NCBI GenBank assembly: GCA_963668655.2
Contig: CAXXPQ010000005.1
Span: 124,001-188,000 of the forward strand
From: G963668655 sp963668655
GTDB lineage: Bacteria; Myxococcota_A; SURF-8
Length of the DNA: 64,000 nt
Direction of reading: 5' to 3'
Part shown: in pieces, positions 33,481-42,148 of the stretch
How the letters are laid out: each line of letters opens with the position of its first letter
Position numbering within the stretch: position 1 is the first letter of the stretch
The notes under the pieces: generated by a model
What the model was told of the DNA's origin: nothing
The model's database searches: none
What the model saw: the letters and a program-made list of their open reading frames with translations, nothing else
Made by a program: the position numbers and the translations under genes

Positions 33481-36300
33481 ATGGCTGTAAGCAATCCGAA
33501 ATACTGCCTGCATTGCCTTCAGGAAACCGGTCGTCCGGGGGGATGCGGCATCTGCGGCCCCTCCGCCCCCGGCATCGCGGTGGAAACCAATCCCATGTTT
33601 CTTCCGCCCGGTTCCGTCCTGGACCAGCGCTTTCTGGTCGGCCGGGTGCTCGGTTACGGATTTCTGGGAATCACCTATCTCTGCCTCGACCTCACCAGTA
33701 AACAACGAGTGGCCATCAAGGAGTTCATGCCCCGGGATCTGGCCACCCGGCTCGGCGATGAGTACAGCATTTCTCCGCTTTCCGTCGCGGCGAAACCTCA
33801 GTTCGCCTACGGTCTGAAGCGCTTCGCGAAAGAAGCGGAGATGCTTGTAAGTTTTTCCGGCCATCCGAACGTGGTGCGTGTAGAGCATGCTTTTGCGGCC
33901 AACGGCACGTATTACATGGTAATGGAGTACCTGGAAGGCCCCAGCCTGGCGGATTTCATCGATCAGCGCGGCGACGGACTGACCCAGGCCGAGGCGGTTC
34001 AAATCACGTTGAGAATCCTGGACGGGCTGAAGGTGTTGCACGCCGAGAGCATGCTTCACCTGGATATCCGCCCCAGCAATATCCTCATCACGAAGAGAGG
34101 GCAGGTAAAGATCATCGGGATGGGTTTCGTCCGCCACATCATGGGCCACAACAGCGAAGACCCGTCCCGATTCGTGTCCGACGGTTATTCGGCTTACGAA
34201 CAGTACACGATGAACGGCAACGCGGGCCGATGGACGGACATTTACGCCGTGGGCGCGACGCTCTATCACATGATAACGGGAAACGTTCCGATCTACAGTT
34301 CGGTTCGCATTCTCAGCGATGAAATGAATTTCAATCTGGTCACCCAGAACGAGACCGTCAGCCTGGAAATTTCGGACATCATCTCCCGAGCCATGGAGAT
34401 GGAACCCAATTATCGCTATCAAAACGTGGAGGAATTCTCCGAGGATCTCCTGGCCATGGTGGGAGGCGGAGATTTCGAGGAAGACACGGTGGTCACCGTC
34501 GAGCCCGAATCCGCCATCCTCATGCCCTCGACCCCCCAGTTGGACGCCGAGTTGATTTTCGAAGAGGATGAAACCCAGCCGGTGCCCACCTTGTCCACCC
34601 TGGACGAGATGCCGGCTCCCCGAAACAAGCCCTCCCGTCCGGAAGCCGCCGTTCCGGAAGTTCCCCCGGAGCCGAAACCTGCGGCTTCTTCCAGGGAGGC
34701 CGCCGATCTCCCGTCTTCGGAAAAGAACCAGTCTTCCACGGAAAAAACAGTGCTTCCCAAGGCGACGAATCCCACTTCGAACGCTCGGGAAAGCGGAAAT
34801 GGCGTCTCATCGACTCCGGAACGCGCAAAAATGATGGAGGAAGAGGAGCCGGAGTGGAAGATTCCGAAGAAGAATCGAACCGGGCTTCTTGTCGGTCTGG
34901 CGGTGGTTCTATTCGTCGTGCTCGGCATCCATTTTTCGGGCGTATTGTCCCAGGAAGAATCCACCCGCGCGAAAACTCCCGAAACACCTTCGGCCAAGAA
35001 AAACGAAACGCCCGACGCCGCACTTTCCGGCCCTCCCCAACGCGTCCTGCGGCTGCATGGGTCCAACACCATCGGCTCGGAACTGGCTCCGGCCTTGGCG
35101 GAAGGCTTTTTGCGGAAGATCGGCGCGACGAACGTCCAGCGCCTGAAAAACGAGAAAGGGCCCGGAAAGATCGTTGCGGGACTCGTTCAAGGCAATCTCT
35201 ATCACATCGACATCCAGTCCAAGGGAACCGGCACGGCATTCAAGGATTTGAAAACCGATGCCTGCGATATCGGCATGGCTTCCAGGCCCATCACCGCCCC
35301 GGAACGGGATGAACTGATGAAAGCCGGGCTGGGAGATTTTCGCAGCTATTCCAGCGAACATGTCCTGGCTCTGGACGGTCTGGCGATTCTCGTGCATCAA
35401 TCCAATGAAGTCTCGAAGCTCAGCCTTTCCGAACTTGCCGATATATTTTCCGCAAGAACGGCGGACTGGTCCGAGGTGGGAGGAAAGTACGGCAAGTTCA
35501 ATATCTACCGCCGCGATGAGAAATCCGGCACGTACGATACATTCAAGAAGCGGGTAATGGGCAAGCTGGACATCACCGGGACGGCCAAGTTCTTCCAAAG
35601 CAACCGAAAATTGTCGGAGTCCGTTTCCATGGATATTTTCGGAATCGGATTCGCCGGACTTCCTTTTATTGGAAATACCAAAGCCCTGGCGGTATATGAC
35701 AAGAAATCCGTCCCCTTCTATCCGTCCGTTTTCACGGTCTCGACGGAAGATTACTGCCTGTCACGCCGATTGTTTCTCTATGCACCGGAGAACTCGCACA
35801 ATCCACTGGTCACGCAGTTCATCGAATATGCCTTGTCCTCCGAGGGACAGAATATCGTCGATAAATCCGGGTTCGTTTCGCTGAATCCCCACCTTGCGGA
35901 ACGACCATTGCCGAACAACGCCCCCAAGGAATATATGGACCTGATCCGAGAGGCGAAGCGATTGTCCGTCAACTTTCGCTTCAAAGCCGGTTCGTCCGAA
36001 CTGGACAACAAGGCGCGTCGAGACATCAACCGCGTGGTGGATTTTCTGGTGGATCCGAAATACCGGCACAAAAGCGTGATTCTGGTCGGCTTTACGGACA
36101 ATTCCTGCAAACCGAAGCAATGCCTGGCTCTATCCCGCAACCGGGCGGAAGTCGTTGCGAAAAAACTTCAAAGCTGGGGGATTCGTTTGACGACTCACGG
36201 CTTCGGTCGAGACGTTCCCGTTTCTCCGAATACGTCGCAAACCGGAAGAGAAAAAAACAACCGCGTGGAACTCTGGATTTCCATGAAATCAACCGACTGA
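33481..36300 (+). CDS. Transmembrane kinase-like (pseudokinase) protein with periplasmic PstS-like and OmpA domains
   Basis: 939 aa. In order: a Cys-rich ribbon (CLHCLQETGRPGGCGIC, residues about 9-25); a Ser/Thr-kinase-like domain (about 45-325); a Pro/Glu-rich linker (about 335-460); one transmembrane segment (about 466-488); a phosphate-binding-protein-like domain (about 525-800, HGSNTIGSELAPALAEGF, SKGTGTAFKDL, EKSGTYDTFKKRVMG); and an OmpA C-terminal peptidoglycan-binding domain (about 830-936). The kinase keeps the glycine loop (GYGFLG), Lys80 in VAIKEF, and HLDIRPSN (Asp195, Asn200). The DFG motif is replaced by Gly213-Met214-Gly215, so loss of Mg-ATP chemistry is predicted. The layout suggests periplasmic ligand binding at the cell wall signalled to a cytoplasmic domain. 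No phosphate-uptake genes are adjacent. Confidence 0.85.
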   Translation: MAVSNPKYCLHCLQETGRPGGCGICGPSAPGIAVETNPMFLPPGSVLDQRFLVGRVLGYGFLGITYLCLDLTSKQRVAIKEFMPRDLATRLGDEYSISPLSVAAKPQFAYGLKRFAKEAEMLVSFSGHPNVVRVEHAFAANGTYYMVMEYLEGPSLADFIDQRGDGLTQAEAVQITLRILDGLKVLHAESMLHLDIRPSNILITKRGQVKIIGMGFVRHIMGHNSEDPSRFVSDGYSAYEQYTMNGNAGRWTDIYAVGATLYHMITGNVPIYSSVRILSDEMNFNLVTQNETVSLEISDIISRAMEMEPNYRYQNVEEFSEDLLAMVGGGDFEEDTVVTVEPESAILMPSTPQLDAELIFEEDETQPVPTLSTLDEMPAPRNKPSRPEAAVPEVPPEPKPAASSREAADLPSSEKNQSSTEKTVLPKATNPTSNARESGNGVSSTPERAKMMEEEEPEWKIPKKNRTGLLVGLAVVLFVVLGIHFSGVLSQEESTRAKTPETPSAKKNETPDAALSGPPQRVLRLHGSNTIGSELAPALAEGFLRKIGATNVQRLKNEKGPGKIVAGLVQGNLYHIDIQSKGTGTAFKDLKTDACDIGMASRPITAPERDELMKAGLGDFRSYSSEHVLALDGLAILVHQSNEVSKLSLSELADIFSARTADWSEVGGKYGKFNIYRRDEKSGTYDTFKKRVMGKLDITGTAKFFQSNRKLSESVSMDIFGIGFAGLPFIGNTKALAVYDKKSVPFYPSVFTVSTEDYCLSRRLFLYAPENSHNPLVTQFIEYALSSEGQNIVDKSGFVSLNPHLAERPLPNNAPKEYMDLIREAKRLSVNFRFKAGSSELDNKARRDINRVVDFLVDPKYRHKSVILVGFTDNSCKPKQCLALSRNRAEVVAKKLQSWGIRLTTHGFGRDVPVSPNTSQTGREKNNRVELWISMKSTD

Positions 36301-36329
36301 CCATTGCCGAATCGATAAAATCCGTCCAG

Positions 36330-36502
36330 CCTGGATGATTCATGAGGATTGTTGCGAGACGCCGAAAATCGAAGAACTTTCATGAAGTTGGAGCGATTTT
36401 CACCCGCAGGCATACTCGTAGTCTGTCGAGGATGAAAATCGTGAAACGTGTGAAAGATCGAGCGTTTTCAAGTCGCAGTAGATTCTTCATGAAGAATCCA
36501 GG
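36330..36502. mobile_element. MITE-like element (173 bp) with terminal inverted repeats
   Basis: The left end CCTGGATGATTCATGAGGA and the reverse complement of the right end CCTGGATTCTTCATGAAGA match at 16 of 19 positions. Inside are nested arms: GAAAATCG pairs with CGATTTTC around AACTT / AAGTT. The right end itself is an 18-bp perfect palindrome (36481-36498). The element fills the gap between two convergent genes and touches the glycosyltransferase stop codon. It encodes no transposase; a 54-codon open frame inside is Arg/Lys-rich and looks spurious. No second copy of this sequence was seen in the window. Confidence 0.55.
36481..36498. repeat. 18-bp perfect palindrome
   Basis: GATTCTTCATGAAGAATC, at the right end of the MITE-like element and 5 nt from the glycosyltransferase stop codon. 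It could act as a protein-binding site or part of the element end. Confidence 0.7.
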
Positions 36503-37678
36503 TTAGCCCTTCAATGCATCCCGATAAACGGATTGGTAACGCTCGATTACGTTCGAGCCGTGAAATTCACTAACGGCCGTTCTTCGGGCTCGAATGCCGA
36601 ATCGAATCGCCTTTTCGGGATCTTTAAGCAAATTCTTGAGATACCCGGCTAACGCACCGATATCGCCGGGATTGAACAAGAAACCGGTCTCGCCGTTTTT
36701 CACCAGATCCGGAATGCCGCCGTCCCGGGACGCCAGTACGGGAAGACCGCAGGCCATGGCCTCCATGACCACCTGGCCCAGTCCCTCTTTCTCAGACGGC
36801 AACACCAGGACATGGGCTTTTCGGTAAATCCGGGGAAGTTCGGCATTCGGAACGGCGCCCAAAAAAGACACGCGGTTCTCGATTCCGAGATGGCCGGCTC
36901 GTTCTTCCAATTTCTTCCTTTGCGGACCATCTCCGACAAACAGAAGCCGTTTTCCGGGAAAAGCCTTACTTACCCTTGTAAAAGCCTCCAGAAGCACGTC
37001 CGGCCGTTTCTGAAGGGTGAGATTGCCGACGAACAGAACCGCTCCTTCCATATGAAGATTGTCGGCCGGATGAAAACGATCCGTATCCACTCCGATACAG
37101 GGAAGGACGTCGATCCGGGAATCCGGCACCCCGAGATCCCGAATGTACCCGGCCGTGAAGGAACTGTTGCAGACCACCCGGTGGGCTCTCCGGACAACCT
37201 GTCGAATCACCGGCCACGCGATAGGATGCCCGGCGAAGCGGGTGACATCCGTACCGTGAATGGAAAGAACGAAGGGGCGGGCAGCCAGAAAAGAGATGAG
37301 AGCCGCCGACAAACCCGAAGGCGCGGCCCAGTGGGCATGGATCAGGTCCACCTTTTCCGAACGACAAAGTCGGAACCCTTCCTTCGTTTCGCGAGCGATC
37401 AGATGGAAAAGTCGCTTGAGCGGAAATCCCCGAACATCCGCGAGCAGCCTTTCCCGGGAAAAGGGGTTCGCGACTCGAAGAACCCGCCCGAACGGTTCTT
37501 CCTCCGAATCCGTGGACCGGGAAAAAACTTTCTCCGTCAGAATGTCCACCCGATGCCCGGCGCAGCCGAGCTTTTGGGCCAGTTCGCGGATGAACCACCC
37601 TCGGTTCGATTTCGGCCCGTCCGGATAGGCGTTCGTCACGAACAGGAGATTCAACGGCGGTGTATCATTGGAATTCAT
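36503..37678 (-). CDS. Glycosyltransferase, family 4 (GT-B fold)
   Basis: 391 aa. N-terminal LLFVTNAYPDGPKSNRG, H-A-H-W in the acceptor domain, and the GT4 donor-site region LVLPSEKEGLGQVVMEAMACGLPV with the E-x7-E motif. Uses a nucleotide sugar to extend a polysaccharide or glycolipid. It is convergent with the kinase-like gene and not in an evident polysaccharide cluster, so the product is unknown. Confidence 0.9.
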   Translation of the reverse strand: MNSNDTPPLNLLFVTNAYPDGPKSNRGWFIRELAQKLGCAGHRVDILTEKVFSRSTDSEEEPFGRVLRVANPFSRERLLADVRGFPLKRLFHLIARETKEGFRLCRSEKVDLIHAHWAAPSGLSAALISFLAARPFVLSIHGTDVTRFAGHPIAWPVIRQVVRRAHRVVCNSSFTAGYIRDLGVPDSRIDVLPCIGVDTDRFHPADNLHMEGAVLFVGNLTLQKRPDVLLEAFTRVSKAFPGKRLLFVGDGPQRKKLEERAGHLGIENRVSFLGAVPNAELPRIYRKAHVLVLPSEKEGLGQVVMEAMACGLPVLASRDGGIPDLVKNGETGFLFNPGDIGALAGYLKNLLKDPEKAIRFGIRARRTAVSEFHGSNVIERYQSVYRDALKG

Positions 37679-38085
37679 GCTGAGTTGTCCCGAATTGCTT
37701 TTCCTTGATGTTTATCGATAACATTTTCTTGTCGATGGAAGGCGAACATATCACGAAACGGAAAATCTCGCCAGATCGGATTGTCGAGGAATTTAGTCGG
37801 AGAGACGCTCGTCCAGGGAAGAGCGGAACGATGAATGAAACCGATGTGTTGCGAATTAAGTATCAGCTTTTTCTCCTCTTCCGAAGGCCGCTCTCTCATT
37901 GGGCGAGATCGGCTTCGGATTCGCTCATTCACGGTGCATGGAAAGGAATAAAAAAACGCTGCAAACCGGAATGATATTGACTTCTTAGGCTCTGATTCAT
38001 ATACTGAGAGACTAATAAATTGTTACCGTTTTGTGCGAAATGATGATGGATGAGGAGTCATTTATCTGGAGTCAGGGAAACGGTT
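37679..38085. other. Intergenic region, partly AT-rich
   Basis: Divergent gap between the glycosyltransferase and the J-domain protein. Open frames here (for example 37705-37974) have no ribosome binding site or recognisable product. The plus-strand promoter at 37977-38005 is the only supported element. Confidence 0.45.
37977..38005 (+). promoter_or_regulatory. Sigma-70 promoter of the J-domain protein gene
   Basis: TTGACT (37977-37982), 17 nt spacer, TATACT (38000-38005): 5/6 matches in each box, optimal spacing. Confidence 0.7.
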
Positions 38086-39714
38086 GTGGACAAACCTCTT
38101 TCCAAATATCCCATTCCAAAGCAGATATACGAACTGTATTTGCAGCAGGCTACGGGATGCCTGTACGTAAGCGACGGCCTTTTATGGATAAGAAAAGGCA
38201 TGATATGCAGCACTCATTCAAAATCGACCCGAAAGGAATACTGGTCCATCGCGGTGGATCTGAAATTCACCGATCGCCCCAGCGTGGAACTCGCTCTCGC
38301 CACCGCGCAAAACGATCCCAAGGACTCGGGACTGTTTTTGATGGATCGCGGTCTGATATCGGCAGCGCAGCTTACGGAAATCCGGAAGACAGCCATCATG
38401 CAGGATGTCGCGGGATTCTGCCATGGCATGGAAAGGGGACGCTTCGCGACCGATGAAAGTCCGAGCGAGGAGTTCTTTCAGGTTCCGGTCAGTCCGTTCT
38501 CCGCGCTTCTTTACGCTTTCGAATATTACAGCACGCCTCGCCAGATCGATCTGCTGAAGGAATCGCTTTCCGATGAAATTCTGCTTCCTTCCTCGAACCT
38601 GAAGTACATGCTGCCGGCCATGGAACTGCCGGAGACGTTGAATGTGGCTCTTTCCCAGTGGACGACGCCGCGAACATTAAGCGATTTCGGCGCGGTCATG
38701 GGAATCGCACCACGAAAATGCCATGCATTGGTGGAAGTGCTTCTGATGGTTCAGGCGCTGGAGAGACGGCCGCGGCCGAAGAAAATGGGTGAAACCGGCC
38801 CGAAGGAGCCCATGCCGGAGGCCGGGAAACCGGTTTCCGAAAAGGCGTCTCAAACCGCCTCAAGAATTCGTTCCTCTTCCGGCGACGAAAAGACGAAAGG
38901 CAGGAAAGAAATTCCCACGCCGAACAAACCTCTTCCAAGAAAAGAGAATGCCCCCAAAGCCGTTGCGGAACCGCCCGTCCGAAAGGCTTCGTCCTCCCAG
39001 CAGCAAACGAAAAAGTCCGGTACGATAACTCCGGAATGGCAGAAAAGAATTCAGGAAATGGAAGGGTTCCTTCGGGTCATAGAGACAAACAATCCCCTGA
39101 ATATCCTGGGGATTTCAGAAGAAGCCCGGGCTGAGGATGCAAAGAAAGCCTATGCGCAACTGGCGCGACGCTGGCATCCCGATCGGTTGGCCGGAACGCC
39201 GCTGGAAAGTAAAACGGCGGAGTGCGCGAAATTGTTTTCAGCCATCGGAAACGCCTATAAGGTTCTGACCGATCCCAAGCAACGCGAGGCTTTCCTGAAG
39301 ATCAAAGACGATCCCATTCTCAAAGGGGATATGAAGAAAGCCGAACAGAAAAACCGGGCCGCCGCGGAAACCGAAAAAGCCAAAATCATGTATGCCAAGG
39401 GAGACTATAAGGCAGTGATTGCAGCGGCCAGAAGATCCCTGGCCATCTTCAAACAGGATCCCTTCGTGCTGGCCCTGCTTGGTTGGGCGATCTTCCTGCT
39501 GGACAGGAAAAGCCCGAAGAATCAACAGGAGGCGTTGAAATACCTGGGCCACGCCATCAAGCTGGACCCCGGATCGGACATGGCTCATTTCTATAAAGGG
39601 ATGACGCACATTCAGGCCAATGAGGTTCGGGAGGGACTGCATCACCTGCGGATGACCCTGGAACTCAACCCCCATCACGCCGAAGCGAAACGCGAACTTC
39701 GGCGCATCGAGTAA
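38086..39714 (+). CDS. DUF4388-like / J-domain / TPR protein
   Basis: 542 aa from a GTG at 38086. The first 200 residues resemble DUF4388 (PATAN-type) domains: P-L-S-K-Y-P-I-P-K-Q-I-Y-E-L-Y at the start, then ATGCLYVSDGLLWIRKG. A Pro/Lys-rich linker follows (about 225-330). A J-domain comes next with the H-P-D triplet in ARRWHPDRLAG (about residue 362). It ends with about 130 residues of TPR-like helices (MYAKGDYKAVIAAARRSLAI and two more). J-domains recruit DnaK; DUF4388 proteins in Myxococcota often accompany signalling or motility systems. The start is uncertain (38050 ATG and 38083 GTG are in frame; none has a strong binding site). Confidence 0.8.
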   Translation: MDKPLSKYPIPKQIYELYLQQATGCLYVSDGLLWIRKGMICSTHSKSTRKEYWSIAVDLKFTDRPSVELALATAQNDPKDSGLFLMDRGLISAAQLTEIRKTAIMQDVAGFCHGMERGRFATDESPSEEFFQVPVSPFSALLYAFEYYSTPRQIDLLKESLSDEILLPSSNLKYMLPAMELPETLNVALSQWTTPRTLSDFGAVMGIAPRKCHALVEVLLMVQALERRPRPKKMGETGPKEPMPEAGKPVSEKASQTASRIRSSSGDEKTKGRKEIPTPNKPLPRKENAPKAVAEPPVRKASSSQQQTKKSGTITPEWQKRIQEMEGFLRVIETNNPLNILGISEEARAEDAKKAYAQLARRWHPDRLAGTPLESKTAECAKLFSAIGNAYKVLTDPKQREAFLKIKDDPILKGDMKKAEQKNRAAAETEKAKIMYAKGDYKAVIAAARRSLAIFKQDPFVLALLGWAIFLLDRKSPKNQQEALKYLGHAIKLDPGSDMAHFYKGMTHIQANEVREGLHHLRMTLELNPHHAEAKRELRRIE

Positions 39715-39762
39715 TCGCCGGGAGATAAGAAGAATTCGGAAAAGTTTGTCGGGAGAAGGGCG

Positions 39763-40059
39763 TTATTGTTCTTCTTCGGGAGGAAACCATGTCGTCAGAA
39801 TCTCGGAAAGCTGCCGAGCCTGTTTTCCCCCGGAAATGTTGAACTTGCTTTTTTGAATGTAGACGCCGTTCTGCTTGCGATAGCGCTGGATGGAGGCCTT
39901 CGGAGAGGCGAACTCTCCGGTTTTCCGATCCAGATCCGCATACTTGAAAACGATGGTCGTCCAACTTCCCCTTGTGAGAACAACCTTATCAAGCTGCTTT
40001 TTCAGAACCTGACCTTCTTCTTCATAGTGGATCGAGATATCGTCGATATTGTCCGCCAT
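39763..40059 (-). CDS. Conserved small basic/acidic protein, PC4-like
   Basis: 98 aa. It contains LTRGSWTTIVFKYADLDRKTGEF and FNISGGKQARQLSEILTTWF. The pattern brings to mind small deltaproteobacterial proteins and, loosely, the ssDNA-binding PC4 fold. That link is tentative. AAAGGGA precedes the ATG. It forms a minus-strand pair with the PilZ gene, 10 nt apart. Confidence 0.7.
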   Translation of the reverse strand: MADNIDDISIHYEEEGQVLKKQLDKVVLTRGSWTTIVFKYADLDRKTGEFASPKASIQRYRKQNGVYIQKSKFNISGGKQARQLSEILTTWFPPEEEQ

Positions 40060-40069
40060 GGGTTTCCCT

Positions 40070-40429
40070 TTATCGGTTTTCGGAGAAAAAACGATTTAAA
40101 ATCTCTTGTTCGTCACGGTCAAGGGAGTCGAAAGCGATGCCCATTCCCGCCGGTTTTCCGTTCGCGTTGTCGTTCGTCATGTTCACCCACGCGACTTTCC
40201 CCTTCACGGTAAGTTCTTCCTCGCTTCCGGGAAGGCTGAACACCATGGAGAATTCCGTGCCTTTCTCGAAAAGGAAGTCGCTCACCAGGTAGAAGCCCCC
40301 CGGCGATATATCATCGATATCGAACCAAACCTCAGCCTCCAGCTCCTGACCTTTGGCGATCACGCGCACGGGAGCGGAGATTCTATCATGACGTCGTTTA
40401 TCCATTGCGTCTTTCACCATTTCGTTCAT
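40070..40429 (-). CDS. PilZ-domain protein
   Basis: 119 aa. The c-di-GMP-binding signature is complete: R-R-H-D-R near residue 12 and D-I-S-P-G-G-F about 30 residues later, followed by the beta-barrel strands. It probably binds c-di-GMP and acts on an unknown partner. The start is uncertain: several in-frame ATGs and an upstream TTG at 40438 exist. Confidence 0.88.
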   Translation of the reverse strand: MNEMVKDAMDKRRHDRISAPVRVIAKGQELEAEVWFDIDDISPGGFYLVSDFLFEKGTEFSMVFSLPGSEEELTVKGKVAWVNMTNDNANGKPAGMGIAFDSLDRDEQEILNRFFSENR

Positions 40430-40510
40430 GTGTTGCAACAGGGTAGATTCGACAGGTGATTTTCATATATTTCGATATGAAAATGCAACCTTTTTTTGTG
40501 AGATAATTTG

Positions 40511-41329
40511 TCAGTTCCCTTTGAAATCCGGTTCCTTTTTCTGCATGAAGGATTGAATCGCCTCCATCAGATCCTCGGAGGGGAAAATCGAGGCGTTTCG
40601 AGCGGCGACATAATCGAGGGAAGCCGAAAGGCTACGACCCCGCCCCCAATTCAGAACGTCCTTGCCGGTCTGCACCGCCAATGGAGCATTGAGCGCGATC
40701 CGCTCCGCCATTTCGTCGGCGGCGGCCCACAAAGCTTCATGGCTATCGAATCCGTCGTTGACCAGCCCGATCCGCTCCGCCCGCTCCAGACCGAAATCCT
40801 CCGCCGTATAGGCCAGTTGCCGCGTGTGGCCCTCTCCGATGATGTACGGCAGGCGTTGAAGACTGCCCAGATCCGCCATGATCGCCACCCGAGCTTCGCG
40901 AAGTGAAAAGACGACATCCGAGGCCGCCAAGCGGATATCGCAGGCCGCCACGAGATCCAGACCGCCCCCGATACAATGGCCGTGAATGGCGGCGATGACC
41001 GGCTTCCGGCAGGTTTCGACCGTCGTGATGGATTCCTGAAAATCCCTGATTATCCGATGGATTTTCGGCTTGTTTCCCGCCGGAGAGGGAATCGCGTTCA
41101 AGGAGGGATCCACCATGGCGATGGCCATGAGATCCAGCCCCGCGCAAAAGGATTTCCCTTCCGCCCGCATCACGGCCGCGCGGATTTCATTGTCCTCGTC
41201 AACGATTTTCATGGCGTCGCGCAGATCCTGCTGAAAGCGAACGCCCATGGAGTTGCGTTTCTCCGGATTGCAGAGAACGACGTGGGCGATTTTACCGATT
41301 TTATCGACGCGAATGACGGGAGCGGACAT
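40511..41329 (-). CDS. Crotonase-family protein, delta3,5-delta2,4-dienoyl-CoA isomerase type
   Basis: 272 aa. It carries the three acidic residues typical of dienoyl-CoA isomerases: Asp in GGGLDLVAACD, Glu in LREARV and Asp in ADLGSLQRLP. This sets it apart from the hydratase at 6841. It would act in beta-oxidation of unsaturated fatty acids. AAAGGA precedes the ATG at 41329; a frame 6 codons longer lacks this. Divergent from the HAD gene, not in an operon. Confidence 0.87.
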   Translation of the reverse strand: MSAPVIRVDKIGKIAHVVLCNPEKRNSMGVRFQQDLRDAMKIVDEDNEIRAAVMRAEGKSFCAGLDLMAIAMVDPSLNAIPSPAGNKPKIHRIIRDFQESITTVETCRKPVIAAIHGHCIGGGLDLVAACDIRLAASDVVFSLREARVAIMADLGSLQRLPYIIGEGHTRQLAYTAEDFGLERAERIGLVNDGFDSHEALWAAADEMAERIALNAPLAVQTGKDVLNWGRGRSLSASLDYVAARNASIFPSEDLMEAIQSFMQKKEPDFKGN

Positions 41330-41417
41330 GTTTTTTTCCTTTATCAAAAAAACGAGAAACCAGTATAGTTTCCGGAATTTCAGGGATCAAGTCTTTTCGA
41401 ATTTCTTCGCTTGACGT

Positions 41418-41445
41418 TTGACGCCGGAAGAGGGCGGGGTATAAT
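41418..41445 (+). promoter_or_regulatory. Sigma-70 promoter of the HAD phosphatase gene
   Basis: TTGACG (41418-41423), 16 nt spacer, perfect TATAAT (41440-41445), 35 nt before the start codon. Confidence 0.75.
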
Positions 41446-41479
41446 AAATTTCCAAGTTCGGATCGGAAGGGGAATCCCG

Positions 41480-42148
41480 ATGATTGAAGCCGTATTTTTC
41501 GACATGGACAATACACTTGTCAATACCGAGTGGGCGGCCGCCAAGGCCGTGCGGATCGTGGTCGAGAGTTTCGGGAAGACCTACGAAGACGCCGATGAGC
41601 AAAACGTCATCGGTTTGCCCTGGAAAACGATCTTCGAGGAAACGGTGACAAAGTATTTTCTTCCCGTGGACCCGGATACGCTGAAACGCCGGATTCTGGG
41701 TGAAAAGTGGAAATTGATGGCCAAGGATCCACATATCCTGCCCGGTGCGCGGGAGGCCGTATCGCTTTGCGCCGAGCGCTGGCCGGTGGCGGTCGTGTCC
41801 GGTTCCTATGCCGACGAAGTGGAGGATACGCTTCGACAACTGGACCTGCTTAGTCGGATTCGGTTTTTCATCGCGAACGAGGATGTCGATCCGGGCAAGC
41901 CCTCGCCGGATCCTTACCTGGAAGCGGCAAGGCGATTGGACGCGTCCCCCTCCGCCTGTCTGGTGTTCGAGGATTCCGTCATGGGAATCCGCTCGGCGAC
42001 AAGCGCGGGCATGTATTGTGTCGCGGTTGAATTCGCCAATGATTTCAAGCAATCTCTCGGTGAAGCCCACGAGATCATTCCTTCGCTGGAAAACGTGAAC
42101 GCCGACTGGCTGGCGGAAGTCGAAAAACGAATGGGAGCCCGGTCATGA
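41480..42148 (+). CDS. HAD-superfamily phosphatase (beta-phosphoglucomutase/phosphoglycolate phosphatase-like)
   Basis: 222 aa. Motif I FFDMDNTLVNTEW, motif II VVSGS, motif III Lys in GKPSPDPY and motif IV VFEDSVMGIRSA are all present, with a helical cap between. It is a small-molecule phosphatase or mutase; the substrate cannot be told. GGAAGGGG precedes the ATG at 41480. The stop overlaps the next start (ATGA). Confidence 0.88.
   Translation: MIEAVFFDMDNTLVNTEWAAAKAVRIVVESFGKTYEDADEQNVIGLPWKTIFEETVTKYFLPVDPDTLKRRILGEKWKLMAKDPHILPGAREAVSLCAERWPVAVVSGSYADEVEDTLRQLDLLSRIRFFIANEDVDPGKPSPDPYLEAARRLDASPSACLVFEDSVMGIRSATSAGMYCVAVEFANDFKQSLGEAHEIIPSLENVNADWLAEVEKRMGARS

Noticed and set aside
36342..36506. 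A 54-residue basic peptide gene
   Set aside because: It is contained in the MITE-like element, has no ribosome binding site, and its Arg/Lys-rich content follows from the repeat sequence.
37705..37974. An 89-codon open frame between the glycosyltransferase and the J-domain protein
   Set aside because: No ribosome binding site, no family resemblance, and it ends at the promoter of the next gene; kept only as unsupported.
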